Assembly: GCA_012735245.1 (NCBI GenBank)
Contig: JAAYHU010000062.1
Span: 1-44,600, forward strand
Direction: 5' to 3'
Origin: Tissierellia bacterium
GTDB taxonomy: Bacteria; Bacillota; Clostridia; Tissierellales; Tissierellaceae
Length of the DNA: 44,600 nucleotides
Under the pieces are notes generated by a model. It saw nothing but the letters and a program-made list of their open reading frames with translations, was not told where the DNA came from and ran no database searches. Of the stretch, positions 34,383-44,600 are shown piece after piece; positions within the stretch are counted from its first letter, which is position 1; the number at the start of each line of letters is the position of its first letter. A program made the position numbers and the translations under genes.

Positions 34383-37235
34383 ATGATAAATGTAATGATA
34401 GTATTTTCAATTATTGCAGCAGTAGACAAAATATTTAACAGTAAATTAGGCTTAGGAGAAAAATTTGATGAAGGAATTAAGTCCATAGGCAGTCTAGCCC
34501 TAAGTATTATTGGAATTTATAGCATGTCTCCTTTATTGGCCATGGGCTTATCGCCCTTATTATATCCCTTAGGAAAAATATTAAATGTAGATCCATCTGT
34601 GTTTATTGCTAGCATCCTTGCCCCAGATTTAGGTGGATATCATACTAGTATTGAAGTTGCACTATCAAATGTAATAGGTGAATTAAATGGCTTAATCCTA
34701 TCCTCTATGTTAGGGGCCACCATTTCCTTTACTATTCCAGTGGCAGTAGGCCTAGTTCAAAAAGAAGATTTTACTTATTTTGCTAAGGGAGTCTTAGCAG
34801 GTATAGCAACCATCCCCCTTGGTGTTTTAGTAGGGGGTATAATGATGGGAATAAGTCTGAAGCTTCTTTTACAAAACCTAATCCCTATTATTATTTTTTC
34901 TATTATACTTATCCTAGGCTTAGTAAAGGCCCAAGAAGGGACCCTTAGAATTTTTAATCTTTTAGGAAAAATAATAATAATTATAGGCACAATAGGGCTA
35001 ATAATAAGTATAATCAGTTTTATGTTTGGTATTGACTTAGTAAAGGGTATTATTCCATTGGAAGAGGGGGCCATTTTAGTAGTAAAAATAGGCATTATCC
35101 TATCTGGTGCTTATCCAATGCTTCACTTTCTATCAAAAAAACTTGATAAGCATTTACTAAAAATAGGAGGGAGATTTAAACTCGACAAATATTCTATACT
35201 AGGAATTTTTAGCTCCTTAGCGAATTCTATACCAATGCTGGGGATATATGATAAAATGAGTAATAAGGGAAAAGTATTAAATGCTGCCTTTGCAGTATCA
35301 GGTGCCTATACCTTTGGTGGCCAACTGGGATATATTTCTTCAGTATCTTCTAAGGCTATAAATCCTTTTATAACAAGCAAATTAGTAGCAGGAATCTTTG
35401 CAATTATGGCGGCAGCCATAATTATGAGAATAGAAAAAAGGAGCATGGAGGTAAGTGTGGTGATTAATGAAAGATTAAAGAACTTAAGAAAATTAATGAA
35501 GGATAGGGGAATTACTGCTTATATAGTAATTACGTCAGACCCACACCAATCGGAATATGTAGCTGACCATTATAAGGGAAGGGTTTGGATATCAGGCTTT
35601 ACTGGGTCTGCAGGTACTGTAGTAGTCACACAAGATGAGGCCATACTTTGGACAGATGGCAGATATTTTATCCAAGGGGAAAAGGAACTTCAAGGTTCAG
35701 AATACAAGATGTATAAAATAGGAATACCTGGTTTTCCCTCCTATATAGAATGGCTCAAGGAAAACTTAAAAGATGGAGATAGTATTGGATTTGATGGAAA
35801 AGTATTTTCCCAATCCCAAGTAGAAAATTTAGAAAAGGAATTTGTTAAAAAGAACATTAAATTCATCGATGAGTATGACTTGGTAGGGGAACTGTGGGAA
35901 GATAGGCCTCCTCTTCCAAAGAAAGAAGCCTTCATTCATGAAATAAAATATACAGGAAAAAGTACCAAGGAAAAAATCGAAGATGTAAGAAAGGAAATGG
36001 AGAAGGAGAATGCAGATTATTTCTTATTGGGAAGCCTAGACGACATAGCCTGGCTATATAATATTAGAGGCAGAGATATAGCATACAATCCTGTAGTCAT
36101 ATCCTATGCCATTGTATCTAAAAATGAGGCCTATTTATTTGTAGATAAGGAAAAGATAAATGGAGAGGTAGAAGTCTTTCTAAGGGAAAATGGAGTAGAA
36201 ATAAGAGGCTATGAAGAGGTAATAGATTTTCTAAAATCAATAGATAAGAATTCTAAGGTAATTGTAGATAAGGAAAGGATAAATAGGTGGGTTTATAAGG
36301 CTATACCAGAGGAATGCAAAATAATAAATAAAGCAAATATAACTACAACCCTTAAGGCAATTAAAAATCCTATAGAAATTGAAAACCAAAAAAATGCTTA
36401 TATAAAAGATGGAGTAGCCCTAGTTAAGTTTTTCCACTGGCTAGACAAGAACATAGGTAAAATTGAAATTACTGAAATGTCAGCCCAAGAGAAATTATTG
36501 GAATTTAGAAAAGAACAGGAAGGCTTTATTGAGCCCAGCTTTGGCACCATTTCTGCTTATAAAGCCAATGCTGCTATGGCTCACTATTCAGCTAGCGAAA
36601 ATTCTAATGCTGAAATAAAGGAAGAAGGATTTTATCTAGTAGACTCGGGAGGACAGTATTTTGATGGAACTACAGACATTACTAGGACTATGGCTGTAGG
36701 TCCTATAACAGATGAAGAAAGACGAGATTTTACATTAACTCTTAAAGGGCTTATAAATCTATCTAATGCTAGATTCCTATATGGTGCTACAGGCCATAGC
36801 TTGGATGTTTTAGCAAGATATCCCTTGTGGCAAGCTGGTCTAGACTATAAGCATGGTACTGGCCATGGAGTAGGATATTTATTAAATGTCCATGAAGGGC
36901 CTCATAGGATAGCCTCTGTTCCAAATGATGTAGTCTTAGAAAAAGGAATGGTAGTAAGCATTGAACCTGGAGTTTATAAGGAAGGCAGCCATGGTATAAG
37001 GATAGAGAATATTGTAGTAGTTGAAGAGGATATAAAGACAGACTCAGGTCAATTTATGAGGTTTGAAGTCTTATCATATGTACCTATAGACCTAGATGCA
37101 ATCGACATTAGCCTATTGACTGAAAAGGAAAAGGCTTGGCTCAATGACTACCACAAGGAAGTATATGAAAAGCTATCCCCATATTTAAATGAGGAAGAAA
37201 GGGCTTGGTTAAGGGAAGAAACTAGGAGCATATAA
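34383..37235 (+). CDS. Fusion of a EutH-like membrane transporter with aminopeptidase P (M24B)
   Basis: 950 residues in one open frame. Residues 1-~355 are strongly hydrophobic, with about 10 membrane segments, and read like the ethanolamine permease EutH: LGLGEKFDEGIKSIGSLAL, then DLGGYHTSIE, GATISFTIPVAVGL and LANSIPMLGIYDKM. Residues ~360-950 are a full-length three-domain Xaa-Pro aminopeptidase. Metal ligands sit in VDSGGQYFDGTTDITRTM (~753-770), GTGHGVGYLLNVHEG (~825), SIEPGVY (~860) and GIRIEN (~873). Each half is about the size of the free protein. The join contains GGAGG and a GTG at codon 360, a credible second start for soluble aminopeptidase. No other eut gene is near. True fusion or a lost stop codon cannot be settled here. 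Confidence 0.82.
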   Translation: MINVMIVFSIIAAVDKIFNSKLGLGEKFDEGIKSIGSLALSIIGIYSMSPLLAMGLSPLLYPLGKILNVDPSVFIASILAPDLGGYHTSIEVALSNVIGELNGLILSSMLGATISFTIPVAVGLVQKEDFTYFAKGVLAGIATIPLGVLVGGIMMGISLKLLLQNLIPIIIFSIILILGLVKAQEGTLRIFNLLGKIIIIIGTIGLIISIISFMFGIDLVKGIIPLEEGAILVVKIGIILSGAYPMLHFLSKKLDKHLLKIGGRFKLDKYSILGIFSSLANSIPMLGIYDKMSNKGKVLNAAFAVSGAYTFGGQLGYISSVSSKAINPFITSKLVAGIFAIMAAAIIMRIEKRSMEVSVVINERLKNLRKLMKDRGITAYIVITSDPHQSEYVADHYKGRVWISGFTGSAGTVVVTQDEAILWTDGRYFIQGEKELQGSEYKMYKIGIPGFPSYIEWLKENLKDGDSIGFDGKVFSQSQVENLEKEFVKKNIKFIDEYDLVGELWEDRPPLPKKEAFIHEIKYTGKSTKEKIEDVRKEMEKENADYFLLGSLDDIAWLYNIRGRDIAYNPVVISYAIVSKNEAYLFVDKEKINGEVEVFLRENGVEIRGYEEVIDFLKSIDKNSKVIVDKERINRWVYKAIPEECKIINKANITTTLKAIKNPIEIENQKNAYIKDGVALVKFFHWLDKNIGKIEITEMSAQEKLLEFRKEQEGFIEPSFGTISAYKANAAMAHYSASENSNAEIKEEGFYLVDSGGQYFDGTTDITRTMAVGPITDEERRDFTLTLKGLINLSNARFLYGATGHSLDVLARYPLWQAGLDYKHGTGHGVGYLLNVHEGPHRIASVPNDVVLEKGMVVSIEPGVYKEGSHGIRIENIVVVEEDIKTDSGQFMRFEVLSYVPIDLDAIDISLLTEKEKAWLNDYHKEVYEKLSPYLNEEERAWLREETRSI
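35447..35462 (+). promoter_or_regulatory. Internal ribosome binding site and GTG start within the EutH-aminopeptidase fusion
   Basis: GGAGG at 35447-35451 lies eight bases before the in-frame GTG at 35460 (codon 360), exactly where aminopeptidase P homologues begin (VINERLKNLRKLMKDRGITA). Initiation there would yield a soluble enzyme of 591 residues. Confidence 0.5.
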
Positions 37236-37240
37236 ACTAT

Positions 37241-37276
37241 AACTGCTAACATATAATATGTTAGCAGTTTTTTAAT
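37241..37276 (+). terminator. Rho-independent terminator after the fusion gene
   Basis: AACTGCTAACATAT starting at 37241 is mirrored by ATATGTTAGCAGTT ending at 37269, centred on 37255, and followed by TTTTT. Confidence 0.88.
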
Positions 37277-37341
37277 TTTAGATTAAGTCTGGCATTTAGG
37301 GGTAGTAAATATTAATAATAGTAGTTTAAGGGGGACTTTAT

Positions 37342-38571
37342 ATGAACGTAACTAAGGTTACTGATAATATATATCAGCTTTCTGTAAATGTTGAGAACAT
37401 CTTATTTGAGGGATTATGGGAAATGCCCAATGGAGTTTCATTAAATTCCTATATAATTAAAGGAGAAAAGACTGCCATTATAGATGGAGTCTGTGGTTGG
37501 GATGGAGTACCAGAATCCTTATTTAAACTCTTAGATGAGTTGGAAATAGACCCAAAATCCATTGAATATTTAATAATCAATCATATGGAACCCGACCATT
37601 CAGGATGGATTGAAGATTTTAAGAAAATTACCTCTGATTTCAAAATCGTATGTACTGAAAAAGCAAAGGACCTTGTAGATGCCTTCTTTGACCATAGTGA
37701 AGATATTATAGTAGTAAAGGATGAGGATACCTTAGACTTAGGCAAGGGCCATGTTTTGAAATTCGTGGAAATACCAAATGTCCACTGGCCTGAAACCATG
37801 GCTACTTTCGATACTAAAACAGGAACCTTATTTTCCTGTGATGCCTTTGGTTCCTTTGGGACAGTTAAGGATAATAATTATGACGACTTATTAACAGCAG
37901 AGGAAATAGAATTTTATGAAAAGGAAGCAGTTAGATATTATTCAAATATTGTGGCAGCCTTCTCGCTGCCTGTCAGGAAGGCCATTGAAAAATGCAGTAC
38001 CCTTCCAATAAAAATAATAGCTCCAGGCCATGGAATAGTTTGGAGAAAGAATCCAAGTAAGATTATAGAAGATTATAGTAGATATGCCAGCTATCAAAAA
38101 GGACCTGCAAAGGAAGAAATTACTCTCATCTGGGGTTCCATGTACGGAATGACTGAAAAGGCAGTAAAACATGTAATTGACGTACTTGAAAGGGAAAAGA
38201 TAAGATACCATGTCCATAGGGTTCCTGAAGACTCGTGGGGAACTATACTGACTTCTGCTTGGACTTCAACAGGAATAATTCTAGGAATGCCCACCTATGA
38301 ATATAAAATGTTCCCACCTATGGCAGCAGTTTTAGAAGAATTGGGAAAGAAAAAAGTGTTTAATAGAAAAGTCTTTAGGTTTGGCTCCTATGGATGGAGT
38401 GGAGGGGCTGAAAAAGAGCTTTGCGACATTGTCAGTAGGTATTGTATGAATTGGGAATTCCTTGAATCAGTTGAATTTAAGGGAAGGCCAAAGGAAGAAG
38501 ACCTTAAACTAATTGAAGAAAGAGTAAAAGACTTAGTAAAAATCGTTAGGAAGACAGTTAATGAGGGGTAA
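37342..38571 (+). CDS. FprA family A-type flavoprotein (flavo-diiron protein, O2/NO reductase)
   Basis: 409 residues, typical of flavo-diiron proteins. The N-terminal beta-lactamase-like domain has the diiron motif NHMEPDHSG (H81, E83, D85, H86). Further ligands are expected in VHWPETM, FSCDAFGSFG and APGHGIVW. The C-terminal flavodoxin domain (~255-405) has the FMN loop GSMYGMTEKAV and GSYGWSGGAEKEL. In anaerobes such enzymes reduce oxygen to water or nitric oxide to N2O in the cytosol, taking electrons from rubredoxin or coenzymes. No rubredoxin gene is adjacent. The ATG follows AAGGGGG. The gene is monocistronic between two terminators. Confidence 0.94.
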   Translation: MNVTKVTDNIYQLSVNVENILFEGLWEMPNGVSLNSYIIKGEKTAIIDGVCGWDGVPESLFKLLDELEIDPKSIEYLIINHMEPDHSGWIEDFKKITSDFKIVCTEKAKDLVDAFFDHSEDIIVVKDEDTLDLGKGHVLKFVEIPNVHWPETMATFDTKTGTLFSCDAFGSFGTVKDNNYDDLLTAEEIEFYEKEAVRYYSNIVAAFSLPVRKAIEKCSTLPIKIIAPGHGIVWRKNPSKIIEDYSRYASYQKGPAKEEITLIWGSMYGMTEKAVKHVIDVLEREKIRYHVHRVPEDSWGTILTSAWTSTGIILGMPTYEYKMFPPMAAVLEELGKKKVFNRKVFRFGSYGWSGGAEKELCDIVSRYCMNWEFLESVEFKGRPKEEDLKLIEERVKDLVKIVRKTVNEG

Positions 38572-38575
38572 ATTG

Positions 38576-38605
38576 CGATATCAGTGCTGCTGATATCGTT
38601 TTTTT
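38576..38605 (+). terminator. Rho-independent terminator after the flavo-diiron gene
   Basis: CGATATCAG (38576-38584), a 5-base loop and CTGATATCG (38590-38598), then a run of eight or more T. Confidence 0.88.
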
Positions 38606-38675
38606 GTACTAATAGATTGTTAATTTGCTATAATATTGATAAGGAAAAGAAAAATTCACAACTAAGGGTGATGTA

Positions 38676-40553
38676 ATGTTCAATATAGAAGAAGAGCTAA
38701 AAAAACTACCTGATAAACCTGGTGTATATATAATGAAGGATAAAAACGAGGAAATTATCTATGTAGGGAAGGCCATATCCTTGAGAAAAAGGGTAAGACA
38801 ATACTTCCAATCTAGTAAAAACAATCCTCCCAAGGTCAAGGCCATGGTAAAACATATTTCCGAATTTGAATATATAATAGTTGACAATGAAGTTGAGGCT
38901 TTGATACTGGAAGCCAATCTAATTAAAAAGCATAAACCAAAATATAATATTCTATTAAGGGATGATAAGCAATATCCTTATATAAAGGTAACAATTAATG
39001 AAAAATATCCTAGGGTGCTAAAAACCAGGCAGGTAAAAAAGGATGGGGCAAAGTATTTTGGCCCCTATCCAAGTGCCTCTGCAGTAAACGATGCTATAGA
39101 AATCATAAGAAACCTTTATCCCATTAGGACATGTAATAGAAACTTAGAAAAGGATATAGGCAAGTCAAGGCCTTGCTTAAATTATTATATAGGTAGATGC
39201 TTAGGTCCATGTCAAGGCAATGTGGATGAAGAAAAATACCTAGAGATGATAGATGAAATATTACTTTTCTTGAATGGCAAAGAAGATAGATTAATAGAAA
39301 TAATAGAGGAAAAAATGAAGGAAGCTTCAAAGAAACTGGATTTTGAATCTGCAGCTAAATATAGAGACCAGATAAACTCATTAAATCTCCTTCATGAAAG
39401 ACAAAAGATAGTTTCTACTACCCATCTAGTAGACCAAGATGTAATTGCCATGGCTAGGGGCATAGAAGAAGTATGTATTCAGATTTTTTTCATTAGGGAT
39501 GGCAAAATCCTAGGTAGAGAACATTTCATACTGGAAGACACTTACAACGAAGAAAGAGGGGAAATATTATCTTCCTTTATAAAGCAGTTTTATATTGGAT
39601 CTGCCTATATACCTAAGGAGATCATCTTGGAAGAAGAAATAGAGGATATGGAGATTTTATCTAAATGGCTAAGGGAAAAGAGAGGAAATAAGGTAACGAT
39701 TACCGTACCAAAAAGGGGCGAAAAACTAGACTTAATAGAAATGGTAAGAAAAAATGCCATGGACATGTTAAATAAATACGGGGACAGGTTTCTAAAAAAG
39801 GCTAGGGAAAATCAAAAGGCCTTAGAGGAGATAAGGAATGCCTTAGGTTTAGAAAGGGAATTGAATAGAATCGAAGCCTTTGATGTTTCCAATATTAGAG
39901 GAGTAGAGCCTGTTGGTTCCATGGTTGTTTTTGAAAGGGGGGAGCCAAAAAAATCCGATTACAGAAGATTTAGAATCAGAAGTAGAAATACTCCTGATGA
40001 TTATGGAAGCCTGGAAGAAGTCCTTACTAGAAGATTCATAAGAGGCCTGGAGGAAAAGAAAATAATGAAGGAAAATAAAATTGAAACCAAGGGATTTTCA
40101 ACATTTCCAGATTTAATCATGATGGATGGGGGAAAAGGACAAGTAAATGTAGCCCTAAGGGTATTAAAGTCCTTAAACCTCAATATACCAGTATGTGGAC
40201 TTGTAAAAGACGATTTTCACAAAACTAGGGGGATTATATACGATAATAAGGAGATAAATTTGGAGGAAGATTCCTTAGGGTTCAGATTGATTTACAGAAT
40301 ACAGGAAGAAGCCCATCGCTTTGCCATATCTTATCATAGGTCCTTGAGAAGCAAGGAAATGTTTAAATCTGAACTAGATGACATAAAGGGCATAGGAGAA
40401 AAAAGAAAAAGGGCCTTACTAAAACATTTTGAAAGCATTGAGAGGATTAAAAAGGCATCCATAGAGGAACTGGCAAAGGTTGAAGGTATGAATAAAAGAG
40501 TAGCAGAAGAATTATATAATCATTTTAATAAAAAAGGAGAAGGTGAGAAATGA
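38676..40553 (+). CDS. uvrC: Excinuclease ABC subunit C
   Basis: 625 residues, normal for UvrC. The GIY-YIG nuclease domain is at ~14-95 (GVYIMKDKNEEIIYVGKA). The Cys-containing segment GRCLGPCQGNVDEEKY follows. The UVR domain is at ~200-235 (DFESAAKYRDQINSL), the RNase H-like second nuclease at ~380-540 (EAFDVSNIRG, LIMMDGGKGQVN) and the tandem helix-hairpin-helix at ~560-620 (DIKGIGEKRKRALLKHF). It makes the two incisions in nucleotide excision repair together with UvrA and UvrB, which are not in this window. The ATG follows AAGGGTGATGTA; a TATAAT lies upstream near 38631. It overlaps the next gene by four bases. Confidence 0.97.
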   Translation: MFNIEEELKKLPDKPGVYIMKDKNEEIIYVGKAISLRKRVRQYFQSSKNNPPKVKAMVKHISEFEYIIVDNEVEALILEANLIKKHKPKYNILLRDDKQYPYIKVTINEKYPRVLKTRQVKKDGAKYFGPYPSASAVNDAIEIIRNLYPIRTCNRNLEKDIGKSRPCLNYYIGRCLGPCQGNVDEEKYLEMIDEILLFLNGKEDRLIEIIEEKMKEASKKLDFESAAKYRDQINSLNLLHERQKIVSTTHLVDQDVIAMARGIEEVCIQIFFIRDGKILGREHFILEDTYNEERGEILSSFIKQFYIGSAYIPKEIILEEEIEDMEILSKWLREKRGNKVTITVPKRGEKLDLIEMVRKNAMDMLNKYGDRFLKKARENQKALEEIRNALGLERELNRIEAFDVSNIRGVEPVGSMVVFERGEPKKSDYRRFRIRSRNTPDDYGSLEEVLTRRFIRGLEEKKIMKENKIETKGFSTFPDLIMMDGGKGQVNVALRVLKSLNLNIPVCGLVKDDFHKTRGIIYDNKEINLEEDSLGFRLIYRIQEEAHRFAISYHRSLRSKEMFKSELDDIKGIGEKRKRALLKHFESIERIKKASIEELAKVEGMNKRVAEELYNHFNKKGEGEK

Positions 40554-40735
40554 GGAGGCTTTATTTATCCAATACAGATAAAAAAATATCTGGAGTCTGT
40601 GGTGGGATTGGGGAATACTTTGATATAGACCCAACCTTAATTAGATTAGCTTGGGCTTTTATTTCAATTGCAACAGGGGGAATTCCAGGCCTGACTGCAT
40701 ATTTTATTGCAGCCGCCATTATTCCAAGAAAATAA
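40550..40735 (+). CDS. PspC-domain small membrane protein
   Basis: 61 residues. KISGVCGGIGEYFDIDPTLI followed by RLAWAFISIATGG and a hydrophobic tail (LTAYFIAAAIIP) is the complete PspC domain with one or two membrane segments. Full PspC proteins take part in phage-shock-type membrane stress responses; stand-alone short versions are common in Firmicutes with no settled role. The ATG overlaps the uvrC stop (ATGA), so it is translated together with UvrC, which may only reflect operon packing. Confidence 0.9.
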   Translation: MRRLYLSNTDKKISGVCGGIGEYFDIDPTLIRLAWAFISIATGGIPGLTAYFIAAAIIPRK

Positions 40736-40753
40736 TGGCAATATTGAAAGAGT

Positions 40754-40781
40754 TTGACAAAAAACAAACATTGTTTAGAAT
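40754..40781 (+). promoter_or_regulatory. Upstream promoter (P1) of the PFOR gene with a palindrome in its spacer
   Basis: A perfect TTGACA (40754-40759), a 16-base spacer and TAGAAT (40776-40781). The spacer holds AAACAA-ACA-TTGTTT (40762-40776), a perfect 6-base inverted repeat that could be a repressor site. Initiation here would give a leader of about 155 bases. Confidence 0.5.
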
Positions 40782-40822
40782 AATCTAAATATTCTATTCT
40801 TTTAATTTGTTTCCCGGAACGA

Positions 40823-40851
40823 TTGACTTTATGAAGAAAATTAAATATACT
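40823..40851 (+). promoter_or_regulatory. Second promoter (P2) of the PFOR gene
   Basis: TTGACT (40823-40828), a 17-base spacer and TATACT (40846-40851), each five of six to consensus. The start would be near 40858, giving a leader of about 85 bases. Confidence 0.5.
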
Positions 40852-40888
40852 TTAATTAGATGCCATTTGCAATTATTTAACTTTTCAG

Positions 40889-40913
40889 TTGTAGAATGTT
40901 ATTCTTTCTACAA
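40889..40913 (+). other. Hairpin in the PFOR leader
   Basis: TTGTAGAA (40889-40896) pairs perfectly with TTCTACAA (40906-40913) over a 9-base loop. It ends about 15 bases before the GGGGG ribosome binding site and has no T-run, so it looks like an mRNA stability or translation element rather than a terminator. Confidence 0.4.
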
Positions 40914-40924
40914 GTAAATATTAA

Positions 40925-44473
<3,549 letters not shown>

Positions 44474-44484
44474 TTAATATAGAC

Positions 44485-44527
44485 AAAAACCAAGGTTATG
44501 GGAAAACCATAACCTTGGTTTTTTTAT
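44485..44527 (+). terminator. Strong rho-independent terminator after the PFOR gene
   Basis: AAAAACCAAGGTTATGG (44485-44501) pairs with CCATAACCTTGGTTTTT (44507-44523), then more T. Confidence 0.93.
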
Positions 44528-44536
44528 ATATCCCTT

Positions 44537-44558
44537 AGAGCTTAGGCTCTGTTTTTTT
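44537..44558 (+). terminator. Second, weaker tandem terminator
   Basis: AGAGC, loop TTAG, GCTCT (44537-44550), then G and a run of seven T. It lies just behind the main PFOR terminator. The remaining bases to the window end show nothing else. Confidence 0.55.
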
Positions 44559-44600
44559 CATATTTATAGCAATATAAAGAATATTATAATATGATTATAA

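Noticed and set aside
34383-35460. EutH-like domain as evidence for an ethanolamine-utilisation or microcompartment locus
   Set aside because: No ammonia-lyase, shell protein or other eut gene is present; only one domain matches.
40762-40776. Rex (NADH-sensing) operator at PFOR P1
   Set aside because: The inverted repeat runs AAACAA/TTGTTT, the opposite orientation to the TTGTTAA-N4-TTAACAA type; kept only as an unnamed palindrome.

Overview
The window is AT-rich bacterial DNA with tightly packed genes and strong AGGAGG-type ribosome binding sites. Its gene set is typical of an anaerobic low-GC Gram-positive: a one-chain pyruvate:ferredoxin oxidoreductase, a flavo-diiron protein, a two-subunit iron-sulfur L-serine dehydratase and PEP synthase. 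The best guess is a member of Clostridia/Tissierellia, but this rests on gene content and style, not on a marker gene. I see no rRNA, tRNA, insertion sequence, prophage or CRISPR array.

Layout. 1-2415 (+): the 3' part of a GltA/NfnB-type flavoprotein, then a MATE exporter. 11844-2464 (-): a short cis-prenyltransferase homologue, then a promoter and a translationally coupled five-gene operon. That operon is serine dehydratase beta and alpha, a 1604-residue HD/nucleotidyltransferase/phosphoribosyltransferase protein, a divergent lactate/malate-dehydrogenase-like protein and a cysteine-containing FMN flavoprotein. The last three genes have no obvious textbook role and are the strongest candidate here for an undescribed pathway. 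12097-20014 (+): a small membrane-anchored protein, then a probable envelope-sensing module of lipoprotein, OmpR-type regulator, histidine kinase, giant FtsX-like permease and ABC ATPase. 20122-28424 (+): an MBL-fold hydrolase, a putative zincin, a DUF3298-like protein, an SbcD/SbcC-like (YhaO/YhaN) pair, a metallophosphoesterase, glucosamine-6-phosphate deaminase and a CYTH protein. 28480-31760 (+): two small hydrophobic proteins flanking the TldD/TldE (PmbA) protease pair. 31949-44473 (+): PEP synthase, a EutH-like transporter fused in frame to aminopeptidase P, flavo-diiron protein, UvrC, a PspC-domain peptide and pyruvate:ferredoxin oxidoreductase.

How the genes fit together. Three units meet at pyruvate: serine dehydratase (serine to pyruvate and ammonia), PEP synthase (pyruvate to PEP) and PFOR (pyruvate to acetyl-CoA, CO2 and reduced ferredoxin). 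The partial GltA/NfnB protein and the flavo-diiron protein would handle electrons. This fits an amino-acid-fermenting anaerobe. Most transcription units end in clear hairpin-plus-T-run terminators. In two places the hairpin's 3' arm also carries the ribosome binding site of the next gene.

Translation starts were chosen mainly from Shine-Dalgarno spacing. Several are TTG or GTG. No stretch longer than about 220 bases lacks a gene.
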